A DNA stretch of 64,000 nt from Cyanobium usitatum str. Tous (GCF_963920485.1 NZ_OY986431.1:1612001-1676000), one strand, 5' to 3'. Shown: positions 1 through 13,175, counted from the first letter of the stretch. Notes: generated by a model from the sequence alone, not told the origin. A program made the numbers and translations.

Positions 1-274
1 AGCTCAGCGGCGGATCGCACCGCTTGGAGCAACTGCGATGCGAAGCAACTTGCTGCAGTGGCGCTACGTTGAAATGGGAAGCCTTAGCTGCGAAAATTAA
101 TAACGAAACCAAGTTCTTGTTCCAGGCTGAAACGTGACGGGCGCCCATCAAGAGATGGCTACATGAGCTGTTTTGCATGACCTCCTGCCCGCAAACCACT
201 TCACAATCCCCAGCCACCCCTGACAAAAGCCCTTCTGCCCGCCAGCATCTAGGCAGAACTGGCTGCTTGCCTTG
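1..274. other. Left-edge region, possible tail of an upstream gene
   Basis: Two plus-strand frames are open from the edge: one stops with TGA at 70-72, the other with TAA at 98-100. The second would end a protein in ...SLSCEN. Either could be the 3' end of a gene lying outside the window, but the stretch is too short to choose between them. A perfect 7-bp inverted repeat (TTCTGCC and GGCAGAA) lies at about 232-257, just before the next gene; it has no T-run after it and may be chance. Confidence 0.25.
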
Positions 275-715
275 ATGACCCCAGCCCCTGACCAAGCCGC
301 GATCAGCACCGAAGCCAGCCCCAACGGCGCTGCCCTCGCCTGGGTGCCCTGGCTGCAGGCCGGTGTCACGGCAATGCTGGTGGTGCTTTTTTTGGTGATC
401 GTGGGTAAATCCCGCCAGCAGAACGCCACCATCCGCCAGCTGCAGGAGCGGGTGCAGGGGTTGGAGAACAGCCGGGCCCTTGATCGCACCACTGGCCTGG
501 AAGAGCAGTTGCGCACCACCGTGGAGCGGCTGCAGGCGGTGGAGCGCAACGGCACCCGCATCGATGGGCTGAGCCGCGAAACCGCCAACCTGCGGGCCGA
601 GCTCAGCAAGTTGCGCGCAGCTGGCCCCAATGAAGCGGCTGCCCCGAAAACCGATGAGCTGCCTTTGGGAGTGCCGCGCCTGCCGCCCCTGCGCTCCCCA
701 TCAACTGCAAACTGA
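275..715 (+). CDS. Hypothetical single-span membrane protein with coiled coil
   Basis: No family recognised. The 146-residue product has a polar N-terminus, one hydrophobic segment at about residues 26-43 (ending LVVLFLVIVG), then a long charged heptad-like stretch (about 48-115, rich in Q, E, R and L) that should form a coiled coil, and a Pro-rich tail. This layout suggests a protein anchored by one helix with a cytoplasmic coiled coil. A TTG codon lies directly before the ATG at 275; the ATG is chosen. It is convergent with the sugar permease gene, 6 bases apart. Codon usage resembles the neighbours, so it is probably real. Confidence 0.7.
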   Translation: MTPAPDQAAISTEASPNGAALAWVPWLQAGVTAMLVVLFLVIVGKSRQQNATIRQLQERVQGLENSRALDRTTGLEEQLRTTVERLQAVERNGTRIDGLSRETANLRAELSKLRAAGPNEAAAPKTDELPLGVPRLPPLRSPSTAN

Positions 716-721
716 TCGGTT

Positions 722-1570
722 TCAGCCTTTAACCGCATCGCCGGCGGCGCTGGGCAGGATGTAGCGCTGCAGGCCGATAAACACCGCCAGCACAGGCAGG
801 ATCGAAATCACCGCTCCTGCCGCCACCAGGCGCCAGTCGAGTGAGAAGCTGCTGGCCAGCTGCTGCAGCCCAAGCGGCAGGGTGTAGAGCTCGGGTTCAT
901 CGAGGATCACCAAGGGCCAGAGAAAATCGCTCCAGGTGCCGATGAACACAAACATCGCCAGGGTTATCAGGTCGGCCCGGGCCGCTGGAATCATCACGTT
1001 CCACCACTCCCCCACCGGCGTGCAGCCATCGCAACGGGCCGCCTCCTCCAGCTCCACCGGCACGCCCAGGAAGCTCTGGCGCAGCAGGAAGATGCCAAAG
1101 GCGGTGGCTGCCTGGGGAATGATCAGGGCCCAGAGGGTGTTGCGCAGGCCGATCTGCACCATCAGCAGGTAGAGCGGAATCATCACCACCTGAAAGGGGA
1201 TCAAAATCGTTGCTACCACCAGGGCCAGCACCAGGCCGCGGCCGCGAAAATTCATGCGGGCCAGGGGATAGGCCGCCAGCGAGCAGAAGAGCACATTGGC
1301 CAGCACCGCCAGAGCACTCACAATCGTGCTGTTGAGCAGGTAGGTGCCGATTGGGTTGTCGCTAAAAAGGCGCCTGTAGGCCTCAAAGCTGGGCTGGCTT
1401 GGCCAGAGGGCTGGCGGGCTGGTGAAAATGTCCTCCGCCGGACCCTTGAGCGAGGTGCTCACCAGCCACAGCAGCGGCACCAGCATCGCCAGGGCCACCA
1501 GCAACAACAAAATCAGCTGGGCGGCGGCACTGAGCCGTGAGCGGCGCGGTCCTGAGAGGGGCAGGCTCAT
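722..1570 (-). CDS. Sugar ABC transporter permease, MalG type
   Basis: Inner-membrane permease of a carbohydrate-uptake ABC transporter (binding-protein-dependent type, MalG/GgtD-like). The 282 residues hold about six membrane segments. The cytoplasmic EAA loop, which docks on the ATPase, is visible as ELEEAARCDGCTPVGEWW at about residues 175-192. The length is normal for the family. It stands alone: no partner permease, binding protein or ATPase is adjacent, so the complex must be completed from elsewhere. The cyanobacterial relatives I know of include the glucosylglycerol/sucrose transporter permease GgtD, but the substrate cannot be read from this sequence. An AT-rich palindrome lies about 70 bases upstream. 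Confidence 0.85.
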   Translation of the reverse strand: MSLPLSGPRRSRLSAAAQLILLLLVALAMLVPLLWLVSTSLKGPAEDIFTSPPALWPSQPSFEAYRRLFSDNPIGTYLLNSTIVSALAVLANVLFCSLAAYPLARMNFRGRGLVLALVVATILIPFQVVMIPLYLLMVQIGLRNTLWALIIPQAATAFGIFLLRQSFLGVPVELEEAARCDGCTPVGEWWNVMIPAARADLITLAMFVFIGTWSDFLWPLVILDEPELYTLPLGLQQLASSFSLDWRLVAAGAVISILPVLAVFIGLQRYILPSAAGDAVKG

Positions 1571-1641
1571 GGCGGTGGGCTGAGGGGAAGAAATTGACTC
1601 AGGCGGGGGGACTGGCTAGGGGGGATATCGTGATTTGGCAT

Positions 1642-1665
1642 TTAGCTTAGTCTTGACTTAGCTAA
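1642..1665. promoter_or_regulatory. AT-rich palindrome, possible operator upstream of sugar permease
   Basis: The 24-base imperfect palindrome has outer arms TTAGCT and AGCTAA and inner TAGTC/GACTT around a TT centre. It lies in the 160-base gap between the end of leuA and the start of the sugar permease, about 72 bases upstream of the permease start. Its base composition is far more AT-rich than the surroundings. A repressor operator is inferred; it could instead act as a weak leuA terminator stem, although a clean T-run does not follow on the minus strand. Confidence 0.4.
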
Positions 1666-1730
1666 TCAATAAAAACAACACACAGCCCATTGCGCGATCC
1701 CAAGCTGAAGCGCCATAGCGACCCAGCGGC

Positions 1731-3374
<1,644 letters not shown>

Positions 3375-3454
3375 AGGGGAGCCCCTCTAGGCGGAATGAC
3401 TATGAGATAGCCCATTGTATGCGGGCACTACGCCTACAGTGCCGTTATCTCAGG

Positions 3455-5035
3455 ATGGTCATGGCCGCAGGCGATCTGGCCCTAGTCCTCCACGCGCATC
3501 TGCCCTACGTGCGCTCCAGCGAACCGGGTTCGCTGGAAGAAGACTGGTATTTCCAGGCGCTTCAGGAGTGCTACCTGCCGCTGCTTGCCGTGCTCGAGGC
3601 CGCCGCCGCTGACCGGCGCCAGCGCCCCCGGCTCACCCTCGGCCTCTCGCCCACCCTGCTTTCCCTGCTGGCCGACCCCCAGCTCAATGGCCGCTTCCTG
3701 GCCTGGATCGCCGTCCGTCAGGAGCTGCTGCTGCAAGCCCCGGAAGACCAAAGAGCAGCCGCCAGCCACCTAGCTGCCCAACTCGAAGCGGTGGTGAACC
3801 AGTGGCGCCAGGCCAAGGGAAAACTGATCCCCCGCTTCCGCAAACTGCACCAACAGGGGGTGCTCGACCTGATCACCTGCGGTGCCACCCACGGCTACCT
3901 GCCCCTGCTGCGCCAGGTGCCGGAGGCGGTGCGGGCCCAGCTGGTCACGGCCGTGCGCGAGCACGAACGCCTGCTGGGGGAGCGGCCCCTGGGCATCTGG
4001 CTGCCGGAATGCGCCTACTACGAAGGCCTCGATCAGCAGCTGGTGAGCTGCGGTCTGCGCTACTCGGTGCTCGATGCCCACGGCCTGCTGCACGCCCTGC
4101 CCCGCCCCCGCTATGGCGTGTTCGCACCGATCTGCTCGCCGGCTGGGGCGGCCTTCTTCGGCCGCGACAGCAGCGCCACCCTGCCGGTGTGGAGCGCCCG
4201 CGAGGGCTACCCCGGCGATGGCGCCTACCGGGAATTCCACCGCGACCTGGGCTGGGATCTACCCGACAGCGAACTAGCCAGCCATGCCATCACCAGCCGC
4301 CGGCCCCTCGGCCTGAAGCTGCACCGGGTCACGGCCCAGGGCTGCCCCCTCGACCAGAAACAGCCCTATGAACCCGCAGTTGCCGCCGAGCGAATCGAGG
4401 AGCATGCCGCCGCTTACCTGAAGGGGCGAGCCACAGAACTCGGGAGCCTGGCCAACTCGATGGAGCGCCGGCCCCTGCTGGTGGCCCCCTTCGACGCCGA
4501 GCTTTTTGGTCACTGGTGGTTTGAGGGACCCCAGTTTCTAGCGGCCCTATTCCGCCAGGCCCAAGAGACCGGCGTGCGCCTTGTGACCCTGCGGGAGTCC
4601 CTTAGCGGCAGCGACCCCCTACAGGTGTGCCGCCCCTCCCCCAGCAGCTGGGGCCAGGGGGGCTACCACGACTACTGGCTCAACGAAACCAACGCTTGGG
4701 TGGTGGCCGAGTGGCAACGGGCCTCCCAGGCCATGGTTGCTCGCGTGGGTCGCGGCGTTGGCAGCCCAGCCCAGCGAGAACTGCTCACCCAGGCGGGCCG
4801 GGAGCTGCTGCTGGCCCAAAGCTCTGATTGGAGCTTCATCCTGCGGGCCGGCACCACCACCGGACTGGCCAAAGAAAGGATTGAGCGCCACCTGGATCGC
4901 TTCTGGCGCCTGCTGGATGCGATCGAAAACGGCACCGAGCTACCCGCCAAATGGCTCAAGGCAATAGCCATCGAAGATGGCCTATTCCCCCTGCTCAATG
5001 CGGCTGATTGGCTGCCGGCGCCGGTCCAGGCCTAG
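3455..5035 (+). CDS. Glycoside hydrolase family 57 protein (glucan branching enzyme type)
   Basis: A cytoplasmic alpha-glucan enzyme of family GH57, most like the 1,4-alpha-glucan branching enzymes with a C-terminal helical (DUF1957) domain; probably acts on glycogen. From the ATG at 3455 the product has 526 residues. Visible family motifs are HAHLPY (13-18), GATHGYLP, WLPECAY with the likely nucleophile Glu185, and PFDAELFGHWW with the likely acid/base Asp347. DYWLNETNAWVV lies further on. A second ATG is two codons later, and an ATG at 3419 is also in frame but would add 12 residues unlike the family. Branching versus 4-alpha-glucanotransferase activity cannot be told from sequence alone. 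Confidence 0.9.
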   Translation: MVMAAGDLALVLHAHLPYVRSSEPGSLEEDWYFQALQECYLPLLAVLEAAAADRRQRPRLTLGLSPTLLSLLADPQLNGRFLAWIAVRQELLLQAPEDQRAAASHLAAQLEAVVNQWRQAKGKLIPRFRKLHQQGVLDLITCGATHGYLPLLRQVPEAVRAQLVTAVREHERLLGERPLGIWLPECAYYEGLDQQLVSCGLRYSVLDAHGLLHALPRPRYGVFAPICSPAGAAFFGRDSSATLPVWSAREGYPGDGAYREFHRDLGWDLPDSELASHAITSRRPLGLKLHRVTAQGCPLDQKQPYEPAVAAERIEEHAAAYLKGRATELGSLANSMERRPLLVAPFDAELFGHWWFEGPQFLAALFRQAQETGVRLVTLRESLSGSDPLQVCRPSPSSWGQGGYHDYWLNETNAWVVAEWQRASQAMVARVGRGVGSPAQRELLTQAGRELLLAQSSDWSFILRAGTTTGLAKERIERHLDRFWRLLDAIENGTELPAKWLKAIAIEDGLFPLLNAADWLPAPVQA

Positions 5036-5043
5036 GCACAAAT

Positions 5044-6321
5044 CTAGGGATCCAGCATGCGCAGACCCAGCTGCACCTCCCGGCCCCGCATGCCCATCAG
5101 GCCCCAGCGCACGCTCCAAGGTGCCGTGGCAAACAGGGCAAGCATCGCCGCCAGCAGCTCGCCCAGGCTGAGCGTATTGGTCAAAAAGCCATACCACTGG
5201 GCGCTGGGCAGGGAGAAAAAGCTGGCGAAGTGACCGCGCAGCTGGGGCTCGGAGAAGCGCATCAATTTCTCCAGGCCAAATTGATAAAGGGCATGTTTAC
5301 GGCGTAGCTCCGGGGGCCAGAGCGCCTGCCAGCCCGCCTGGGCCAGCTGCAGCGAATCCGCGGCCGGTTCAGCCCGCAGCCGCGCCGCCACCGCCGCCGC
5401 CAGCACCGGCGCCCGGCGCAGCAGCGCCCCCACCAGGTAGCCGGAGGCCGGATGCACCATCGCCGCAGCCCCACCAAAGGCCAGCACGGGCTGATCCAGA
5501 TCCGGTAAGGGCAGGTTCATCGGAAACAGGCAAAACTCCTCGTGCTCCACTTGCTCGATCGCCACACCGCGATGGGCCAGCCGCCGCTCGAGGCGCTGCT
5601 TGAGCGTGGCGTAGGGCACCGGTGCCGCCAGGGCCAGGGAGGTCTCCTCCACAAAAAACCGTCCCTGGCCCAGATCCATCGCATAGAGAAAAGTGGGGGG
5701 CTCGCTGCGCTCCTCGGGGCTGAGATGGTCGCAGCGGTAATCCATCAGCACGAACTGCCCCGGCTCCACCGGAGGCGCCGAGAAGCGTCCCACCACGCCA
5801 TAGGCCGCCTGGCCAGCTACGGGCCCGCGATCAGGCCGCTGCACAAACACCGCCTTGTGGCCGCTTGCATCTAGCACCAGCCTTGCTTCCAGCACTTCCC
5901 CTGCGGCGGTGGCCACCTGGCTGCGGCCGCTCCCATGGCTCAGCTCCAGTGCCCGCCCGCGCAGCCACTGCACGCCGGCGGCCTCACAACGCTCCAACCA
6001 GAACTGCTGCAGCCTGTTTTTGTCGAACAGGCCGTAATCGCGGCGATGACAGGTGGGGCTGTTGGCTGGATCGGCAGAGTCGCTGCTGCCGGAGCCGAAG
6101 TAACTGCAGGTGTAGCTCCAGCGGTGCTCCAGCAGGTGGCCCAGGCCTAGGGCATCCACCTCGTCTCCCCAGATCCCGTAGGTGTTGGGCCAGGGGTCGC
6201 GGCAATCCTCCGGAGAGAGCACCACCACCTTCAGCCCCTCGGCCCCAAGGGCGGCCGCTATGGCCAGGCCCGCGGGCCCGGCTCCGATCACCAGCGCATC
6301 CAGTGGCTGCGCTGGGCTCAC
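5044..6321 (-). CDS. crtL: Lycopene cyclase (plant-type CrtL)
   Basis: Cyclises the ends of lycopene in carotenoid synthesis, a membrane-associated FAD/NAD(P)-dependent reaction. The 425 residues start with a Rossmann motif (ALVIGAGPAGLAIAAAL, residues 9-25). The family block NTYGIWGDEVDALGL comes next, with the substrate-domain motif LDASGHKAVF later. Length and order fit cyanobacterial CrtL. Beta and epsilon cyclases are close paralogues in picocyanobacteria; the position next to gyrA suggests the beta type, but this is recalled synteny rather than proof. The start overlaps the end of the broken ALDC-like gene by 4 bases (ATGA), so translation may be coupled to it. Confidence 0.93.
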   Translation of the reverse strand: MSPAQPLDALVIGAGPAGLAIAAALGAEGLKVVVLSPEDCRDPWPNTYGIWGDEVDALGLGHLLEHRWSYTCSYFGSGSSDSADPANSPTCHRRDYGLFDKNRLQQFWLERCEAAGVQWLRGRALELSHGSGRSQVATAAGEVLEARLVLDASGHKAVFVQRPDRGPVAGQAAYGVVGRFSAPPVEPGQFVLMDYRCDHLSPEERSEPPTFLYAMDLGQGRFFVEETSLALAAPVPYATLKQRLERRLAHRGVAIEQVEHEEFCLFPMNLPLPDLDQPVLAFGGAAAMVHPASGYLVGALLRRAPVLAAAVAARLRAEPAADSLQLAQAGWQALWPPELRRKHALYQFGLEKLMRFSEPQLRGHFASFFSLPSAQWYGFLTNTLSLGELLAAMLALFATAPWSVRWGLMGMRGREVQLGLRMLDP

Positions 6322-7438
6322 ACCACCACCTCAAGCGCCACCCTGTTGCTGGACTGGAGAGATCGGTCCTCAAGAATTTGCTGCTGAGGATCGGCGAGCA
6401 CCTCTAGGTGATGGCGACCCGGTTCAAGCTCAAGCGGCACAGCAAAGGTCTCCTCAGCTCCTGCCTCCAGCCAGGGCAGGCTCAGATAGTGGTGGCCGCT
6501 ATATCGGTCGTTCACCACCACAGCCACCCCCACATCGCTCACATCAAGGTCGCCCCGGTTGTATACCCGAAAGTGGGCGGCGCCATTTTCGTAGCGCAAC
6601 TGGTCAACGCCGAGATCGCTCTCCAGATTGTTAATGCGTTGCAGGGGGTAGAGCACTAGACGCATGAGGCTGCCCAGCGTGGTGTCCGGATGCTCGTGAT
6701 GCAGATGCCCCCCATAGCGCAGGTCGGTACTACATCCATGCAGGTGTAGGTGGGCCCCAGCCTGAGGCACGGTGACACGGCCGGACTCAGGGTCTCTGTC
6801 AAAAAAACCACAGCACTCCCATTCGAGCGAGCGCCCAAGAAAACGGATTGGGTCGAGAGGATCGCCAGGATCTGCAGCGCCCAGCCGGTAATGCTGCAGC
6901 AGCTGGTAAAGCTCTGCCCAGCGGTGGCATCGCTAGTTTCGCTGCGGGCGATGGCCGTATTGCGGCGTTGCTGACCCATACAAAGTTTGGAAGCCACCGT
7001 GATCACCAGCGACCGCCACTCGGCGGTGAGCCGCAGGCCGTAAATGGGGGCATCGAGCAGCTTTCCCTCCCGAACCAGCATCGCGATCGCCTCCCCCACT
7101 AGCTCCTGAAGGGGCCGGCCCTCGCTGGACCCAAGCAGCTCCAGCGGCACGGGCGTGCGCACCCCGCTGACATCGTCGCTGAAGCACACGTAGGGGAAGT
7201 GGCTGCTGCCATCTCCAGGTTTCAGAGCGCGAATGCCCCCATCACTGGCCTGACACTTCCAGATGGTGGTGTCACCCCCCTGCTCATGCAGAAAGGTGAG
7301 CTCTCCGTTGTCGAGGCTGGTTGTGGTTCCCAAGCCGAGTACGTCGCCCTTGAGGGGAATGCGCTCTAGCGGCAAGTGCTCGCGCACATCACCCTGGATC
7401 AGATCTCGAACCGTATTAGCAATCCACAACTTGGCCAT
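6318..7438 (-). pseudogene. Acetolactate-decarboxylase-like plus CARDB fusion, frameshifted
   Basis: Two overlapping frames read as one broken gene. The first (from ATG at 7438, about 170 residues) has GDVLGLGTTTSLDNGELTF, which matches the alpha-acetolactate decarboxylase block GDFGLGTFNGLDGE including its metal-ligand Glu (here Glu46). The second frame gives HLHGCSTDLRYGGH. This matches the decarboxylase zinc site (HLHFLSDDRTFGGH) in nearly every key position, with His codons at 6744-6746, 6738-6740 and 6705-6707. After it comes a CARDB-like beta domain (HFRVYNRG...NRVALEVV). The frames differ by one base. A stop (TAG, 6933-6935) closes the second frame upstream, so the shift falls between about 6933 and 6915. 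Joined length is about 370 residues. It starts 12 bases after gyrA. Enzyme activity is inferred from motifs; the break could be a sequencing error. Confidence 0.65.
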
Positions 7439-7450
7439 GGCTGCGGAGGC

Positions 7451-10108
<2,658 letters not shown>

Positions 10109-10155
10109 GAATGACCGTCTTTAGCAATGGTCAGTTTATCTAAAGCCCCGGGGGA

Positions 10156-11316
10156 ATGCCCAAATCCGATCCATTCCCGCCACGCCAGGAGGCGGAGCTA
10201 AGGCTCAAGCAGCAACGGGGCCAGCTGCAGGTGCGCGCCGCCGCTGATTACCGCAGCCTGGTGCAGCAAGCCGGGCTGGCCGAGGCCTACGCCAGCACTG
10301 ATGTGGTGGTGGCAGCCGATGCGGGCTTCAGCGACCAGGCCAGCCTGCTCCTAAGCCTCGGCCCCACGGATCCACCGATCCGCCTGCGCGACGGCCAGCT
10401 GGCCGGAGTGGCGGGGTTGGCGGGCTGCGGCAGCGGCGAGCTGGTGCTGCCAATCGGCGGCGGCCTAGGCGATGCGATGGGCGGCGCCCAGCTGCTCGGC
10501 GCCCTGCTGCAGGGCCGAGCCCTGCCCTTCAACGCCAGCGGTGAGGCCACCGCCCTGCACCCGCGCCGGGAGCTGCACACGGAGCTGGGGCTGGAGCAGA
10601 TCGGCGCTGGCAGGCTGCTGCTGCAGCGGGCCATTAGTGAAAACGGCGTGGTCGCCCTCAGCCAGGCGGAGGGGCCCTGCCCCAGCCCCTACGGCACCCT
10701 GCTGGGGCCAGCCGCCAACGCCCTTTATTCCTGCGGCGGCGCCGGCAGCATCGGCCTCACCATGCCGGGGTTGTCGCTGCTGGGGCCTGGCTCACCGGTG
10801 CTGGTGGGCGGCAACATCGGCTGGGTGATCGGCGCTGGCAGCGGCCACCAGCCCGGTTGCCGGCGCCAGGCCAGCGGCCATGCCCGCAGCCCCGGCGCGG
10901 CCGCCGCCGTGAGCGTGGATTTGCACGGCCTGCGGCCCGAGTGGGTGCGCCCCTGTTTTTTTGAGGGCCATGGCAGCGCCCTATTGATTGCAATTGCGGC
11001 GCCGGTGCCCCTGATCAATGCCGAGGTAGCGCGCCAGGCCGCCGCTGGCCCCCAGGAGCTCGAGGCGCCCGTGCTCGACCTGTCGGTGCCGCGGCGCATC
11101 AAACCCAGCCTGGGCTCAGTGAGCTACGCGGAGCTGCTCAGCGGCACGATCCAGGTGGCAGGCCGCTCAGTCGCCTGTGCGCCCTCCCACAGCCCGCGAC
11201 TGGCCGCCGCCGCCTGCGAGGCCTTGATAGCAGCCCTGATCGACGGCAGCTTCCCCCTGCGCCTGCCGGTGGTGCCGCTGAGCAGCCGCCCCAGCCTGCT
11301 GCCGATTGAGGCCTAG
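10156..11316 (+). CDS. HcyBio/DUF39 family protein (homocysteine-biosynthesis family)
   Basis: Resembles the DUF39 family whose studied members take part in sulfur insertion into aspartate semialdehyde to make homocysteine. Visible matches are TDVVVAADAGF (about 48-58), DPPIRL (72-77), the LAGCGSGEL block (Cys91), ASGEATALHPRREL and the late block GSPVLVGGNIGWVIGAGSGH. At 386 residues it has no CBS or ferredoxin domain, which many relatives carry. From memory, the family has a Cys in an MCSSG motif and another in a DCYPR motif. Here those places read SDQAS and ALHPR, so both cysteines appear to be missing. The function may therefore differ from aspartate semialdehyde sulfurtransferase. Confidence 0.75.
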   Translation: MPKSDPFPPRQEAELRLKQQRGQLQVRAAADYRSLVQQAGLAEAYASTDVVVAADAGFSDQASLLLSLGPTDPPIRLRDGQLAGVAGLAGCGSGELVLPIGGGLGDAMGGAQLLGALLQGRALPFNASGEATALHPRRELHTELGLEQIGAGRLLLQRAISENGVVALSQAEGPCPSPYGTLLGPAANALYSCGGAGSIGLTMPGLSLLGPGSPVLVGGNIGWVIGAGSGHQPGCRRQASGHARSPGAAAAVSVDLHGLRPEWVRPCFFEGHGSALLIAIAAPVPLINAEVARQAAAGPQELEAPVLDLSVPRRIKPSLGSVSYAELLSGTIQVAGRSVACAPSHSPRLAAAACEALIAALIDGSFPLRLPVVPLSSRPSLLPIEA

Positions 11317-11394
11317 GACTTGGAGGCAGAGGACTTGGAGTCTTAGCCAACCGCACCTAAGCTCCCGCCACGTTCCTATCTCCGCCGCGCCGCC

Positions 11395-11856
11395 ATGGCC
11401 GACGACACCACCACCAACCCCGAAACCGATCCCGCTCCACAGGCGGCGCCCCCCGAGCCCAGCATTGCCGCCACCCTGGTGATTGAAGCCATTCCCAGCG
11501 CCAGCTCGCCAAATAACGAGGCCGAACCCCAAAGCGGCGAAGGTGGTGAGTGGGAGCTGCTACTTGGCAAGCTGCGCCAGTGGCTCGATCAAAACGAGCT
11601 CAACAAGCTGTGGGCCCAGGCCCGCAAACCGGTGACCATCCTGGCTGCCCTGGTGGGCCTGCTACTGGTGCTGCGGGTTTACAGCGCCGTGCTCACCGCC
11701 CTCGACAGCCTGCCCCTGGTGCCCGGCCTGCTCGAGCTGGTTGGGGTGGTGTGGGCGGTGCGCTACGGCATTCCCAAACTGTTGCGCAGCAGCGAGCGCG
11801 AACGGCTGCTGGGCGGTCTGAACCAAAGCTGGAAAGCCTTCCGCGGCAAGGACTGA
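11395..11856 (+). CDS. CURT1/CAAD-domain thylakoid membrane protein
   Basis: The C-terminal 100 residues match the cyanobacterial CAAD domain, also known as the CURT1 (curvature thylakoid) family: an amphipathic helix (WELLLGKLRQWLDQNELNKL), two membrane helices (about 79-101 and 107-126) and a final charged helix. Family members sit in thylakoids and bend or shape the membrane. The first 50 residues are acidic, Pro- and Ala-rich and probably disordered. No aminoacyl-tRNA synthetase domain is present, so this is the stand-alone form. The ATG at 11395 is well placed. It is a single gene between HcyBio and guaB3. Confidence 0.85.
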   Translation: MADDTTTNPETDPAPQAAPPEPSIAATLVIEAIPSASSPNNEAEPQSGEGGEWELLLGKLRQWLDQNELNKLWAQARKPVTILAALVGLLLVLRVYSAVLTALDSLPLVPGLLELVGVVWAVRYGIPKLLRSSERERLLGGLNQSWKAFRGKD

Positions 11857-11921
11857 TCCCGCCTTGCCCCGCGGCCTCCGGGCGGCTGGTTGATAGCTTG
11901 GCCCGAATTAGTTGACTCCAG

Positions 11922-13085
11922 GTGGACATTCAGCTCGGTCGCTTCCGCACTGTGCGTCGTGCCTATGGCATTGACGAGATCGCCCTGGTGCCCGGTGGCC
12001 GCACGGTTGATCCAGCTATCACCGATAGCAGTTGGAGCCTCGGCGGCATCAGCCGCGAGATTCCGATCATCGCCAGTGCCATGGACGGGGTGGTCGATGT
12101 GGCCATGGCGGTGGAACTGAGCAAGCAGGGAGCCCTGGGCGTTTTGAACCTGGAGGGCGTCCAGTGCCGCTACGACGACCCCAATCCCATCCTCGACCGC
12201 ATCGCCGCGGTGGGTAAGGAGGACTTCGTGCCCCTAATGCAGGAGCTCTACAGCCAGCCGGTGCGGGAAGACCTGATCCGTCAGCGAATTGCCGAGATCA
12301 AGCAGCAGGGAGGCATAGCGGCGGTGAGCGCCACGCCAGTGGCCGCTCTGCGATTCGGCAAGGCCATCGCCGAAGCCGGCGCCGATCTCTTCTTTGTGCA
12401 GGCAACGGTGGTCAGCACCGAGCACATCGGCCCTGAGGGCCAGGAGAGCCTCGATCTCGAACACCTTTGCCGCACCTTCGGGGTGCCCGTAATCATTGGC
12501 AATTGCGTCACCTATGAGGTGGCACTGAAGTTGATGCGGGCCGGCGCCGCCGGCGTGATGGTGGGCATCGGCCCCGGTGCTGCCTGCACCAGCCGCGGCG
12601 TGCTGGGCATTGGCATTCCCCAAGCCACCTCAGTTTCCGACTGTGCCGCCGCCCGCGACGAATATTTCACCGAGAGCGGCCGCTACGTGCCGATCGTGGC
12701 CGATGGCGGCATCGTCAACGGCGGTGACATCTGCAAGTGCCTGGCCTGCGGCGCCGACGCCGTGATGATCGGCTCCCCCATTGCCCGCGCCAGCGAGGCC
12801 CCCGGCCGGGGCTTCCACTGGGGTATGGCCACCCCTAGCCCGGTGCTGCCCCGCGGTACCCGCATCAAAGTTGGCACCACCGGCAGCCTCGAAAAGATCC
12901 TGCGTGGTCCGGCCGGTCTCGATGACGGCACCCAGAACCTGCTGGGCTGCATTCGCACCTCGATGGGCACCCTCGGCGCCCGCACCATCAAAGACATGCA
13001 GAAAGTTGAGGTGGTGGTTGCCCCATCCCTGCTCACCGAGGGCAAGGTTTACCAAAAAGCCCAGCAGCTCGGCATGGGCAAATAG
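11922..13085 (+). CDS. guaB3: GuaB3-family IMP dehydrogenase
   Basis: Member of the IMP dehydrogenase/GMP reductase barrel family. IMPDHs oxidise IMP to XMP, the first step to GMP. The active-site loop GIGPGAACTSRG carries the catalytic Cys222. At 387 residues it is about 100 shorter than standard GuaB because there is no CBS pair between the barrel strands, the hallmark of the actinobacterial and cyanobacterial GuaB3 group. It starts with GTG at 11922, giving the usual N-terminus MDIQLGR. A terminator-like hairpin follows 90 bases downstream. Confidence 0.93.
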   Translation: MDIQLGRFRTVRRAYGIDEIALVPGGRTVDPAITDSSWSLGGISREIPIIASAMDGVVDVAMAVELSKQGALGVLNLEGVQCRYDDPNPILDRIAAVGKEDFVPLMQELYSQPVREDLIRQRIAEIKQQGGIAAVSATPVAALRFGKAIAEAGADLFFVQATVVSTEHIGPEGQESLDLEHLCRTFGVPVIIGNCVTYEVALKLMRAGAAGVMVGIGPGAACTSRGVLGIGIPQATSVSDCAAARDEYFTESGRYVPIVADGGIVNGGDICKCLACGADAVMIGSPIARASEAPGRGFHWGMATPSPVLPRGTRIKVGTTGSLEKILRGPAGLDDGTQNLLGCIRTSMGTLGARTIKDMQKVEVVVAPSLLTEGKVYQKAQQLGMGK

Positions 13086-13175
13086 GCCCGGGCGGTTGTT
13101 TCTACAGCCAGGACAGACGGCAGCGTTAGCCTCAACAGGTGCGAGCTTCGGCTCTCACACTCCTCACACCCTCCA

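Noticed and set aside
6915-6940. Programmed -1 frameshift in the ALDC-like gene
   Set aside because: No X-XXY-YYZ slippery heptamer is seen at the shift on the minus strand, so a simple base loss or sequencing error is more likely.
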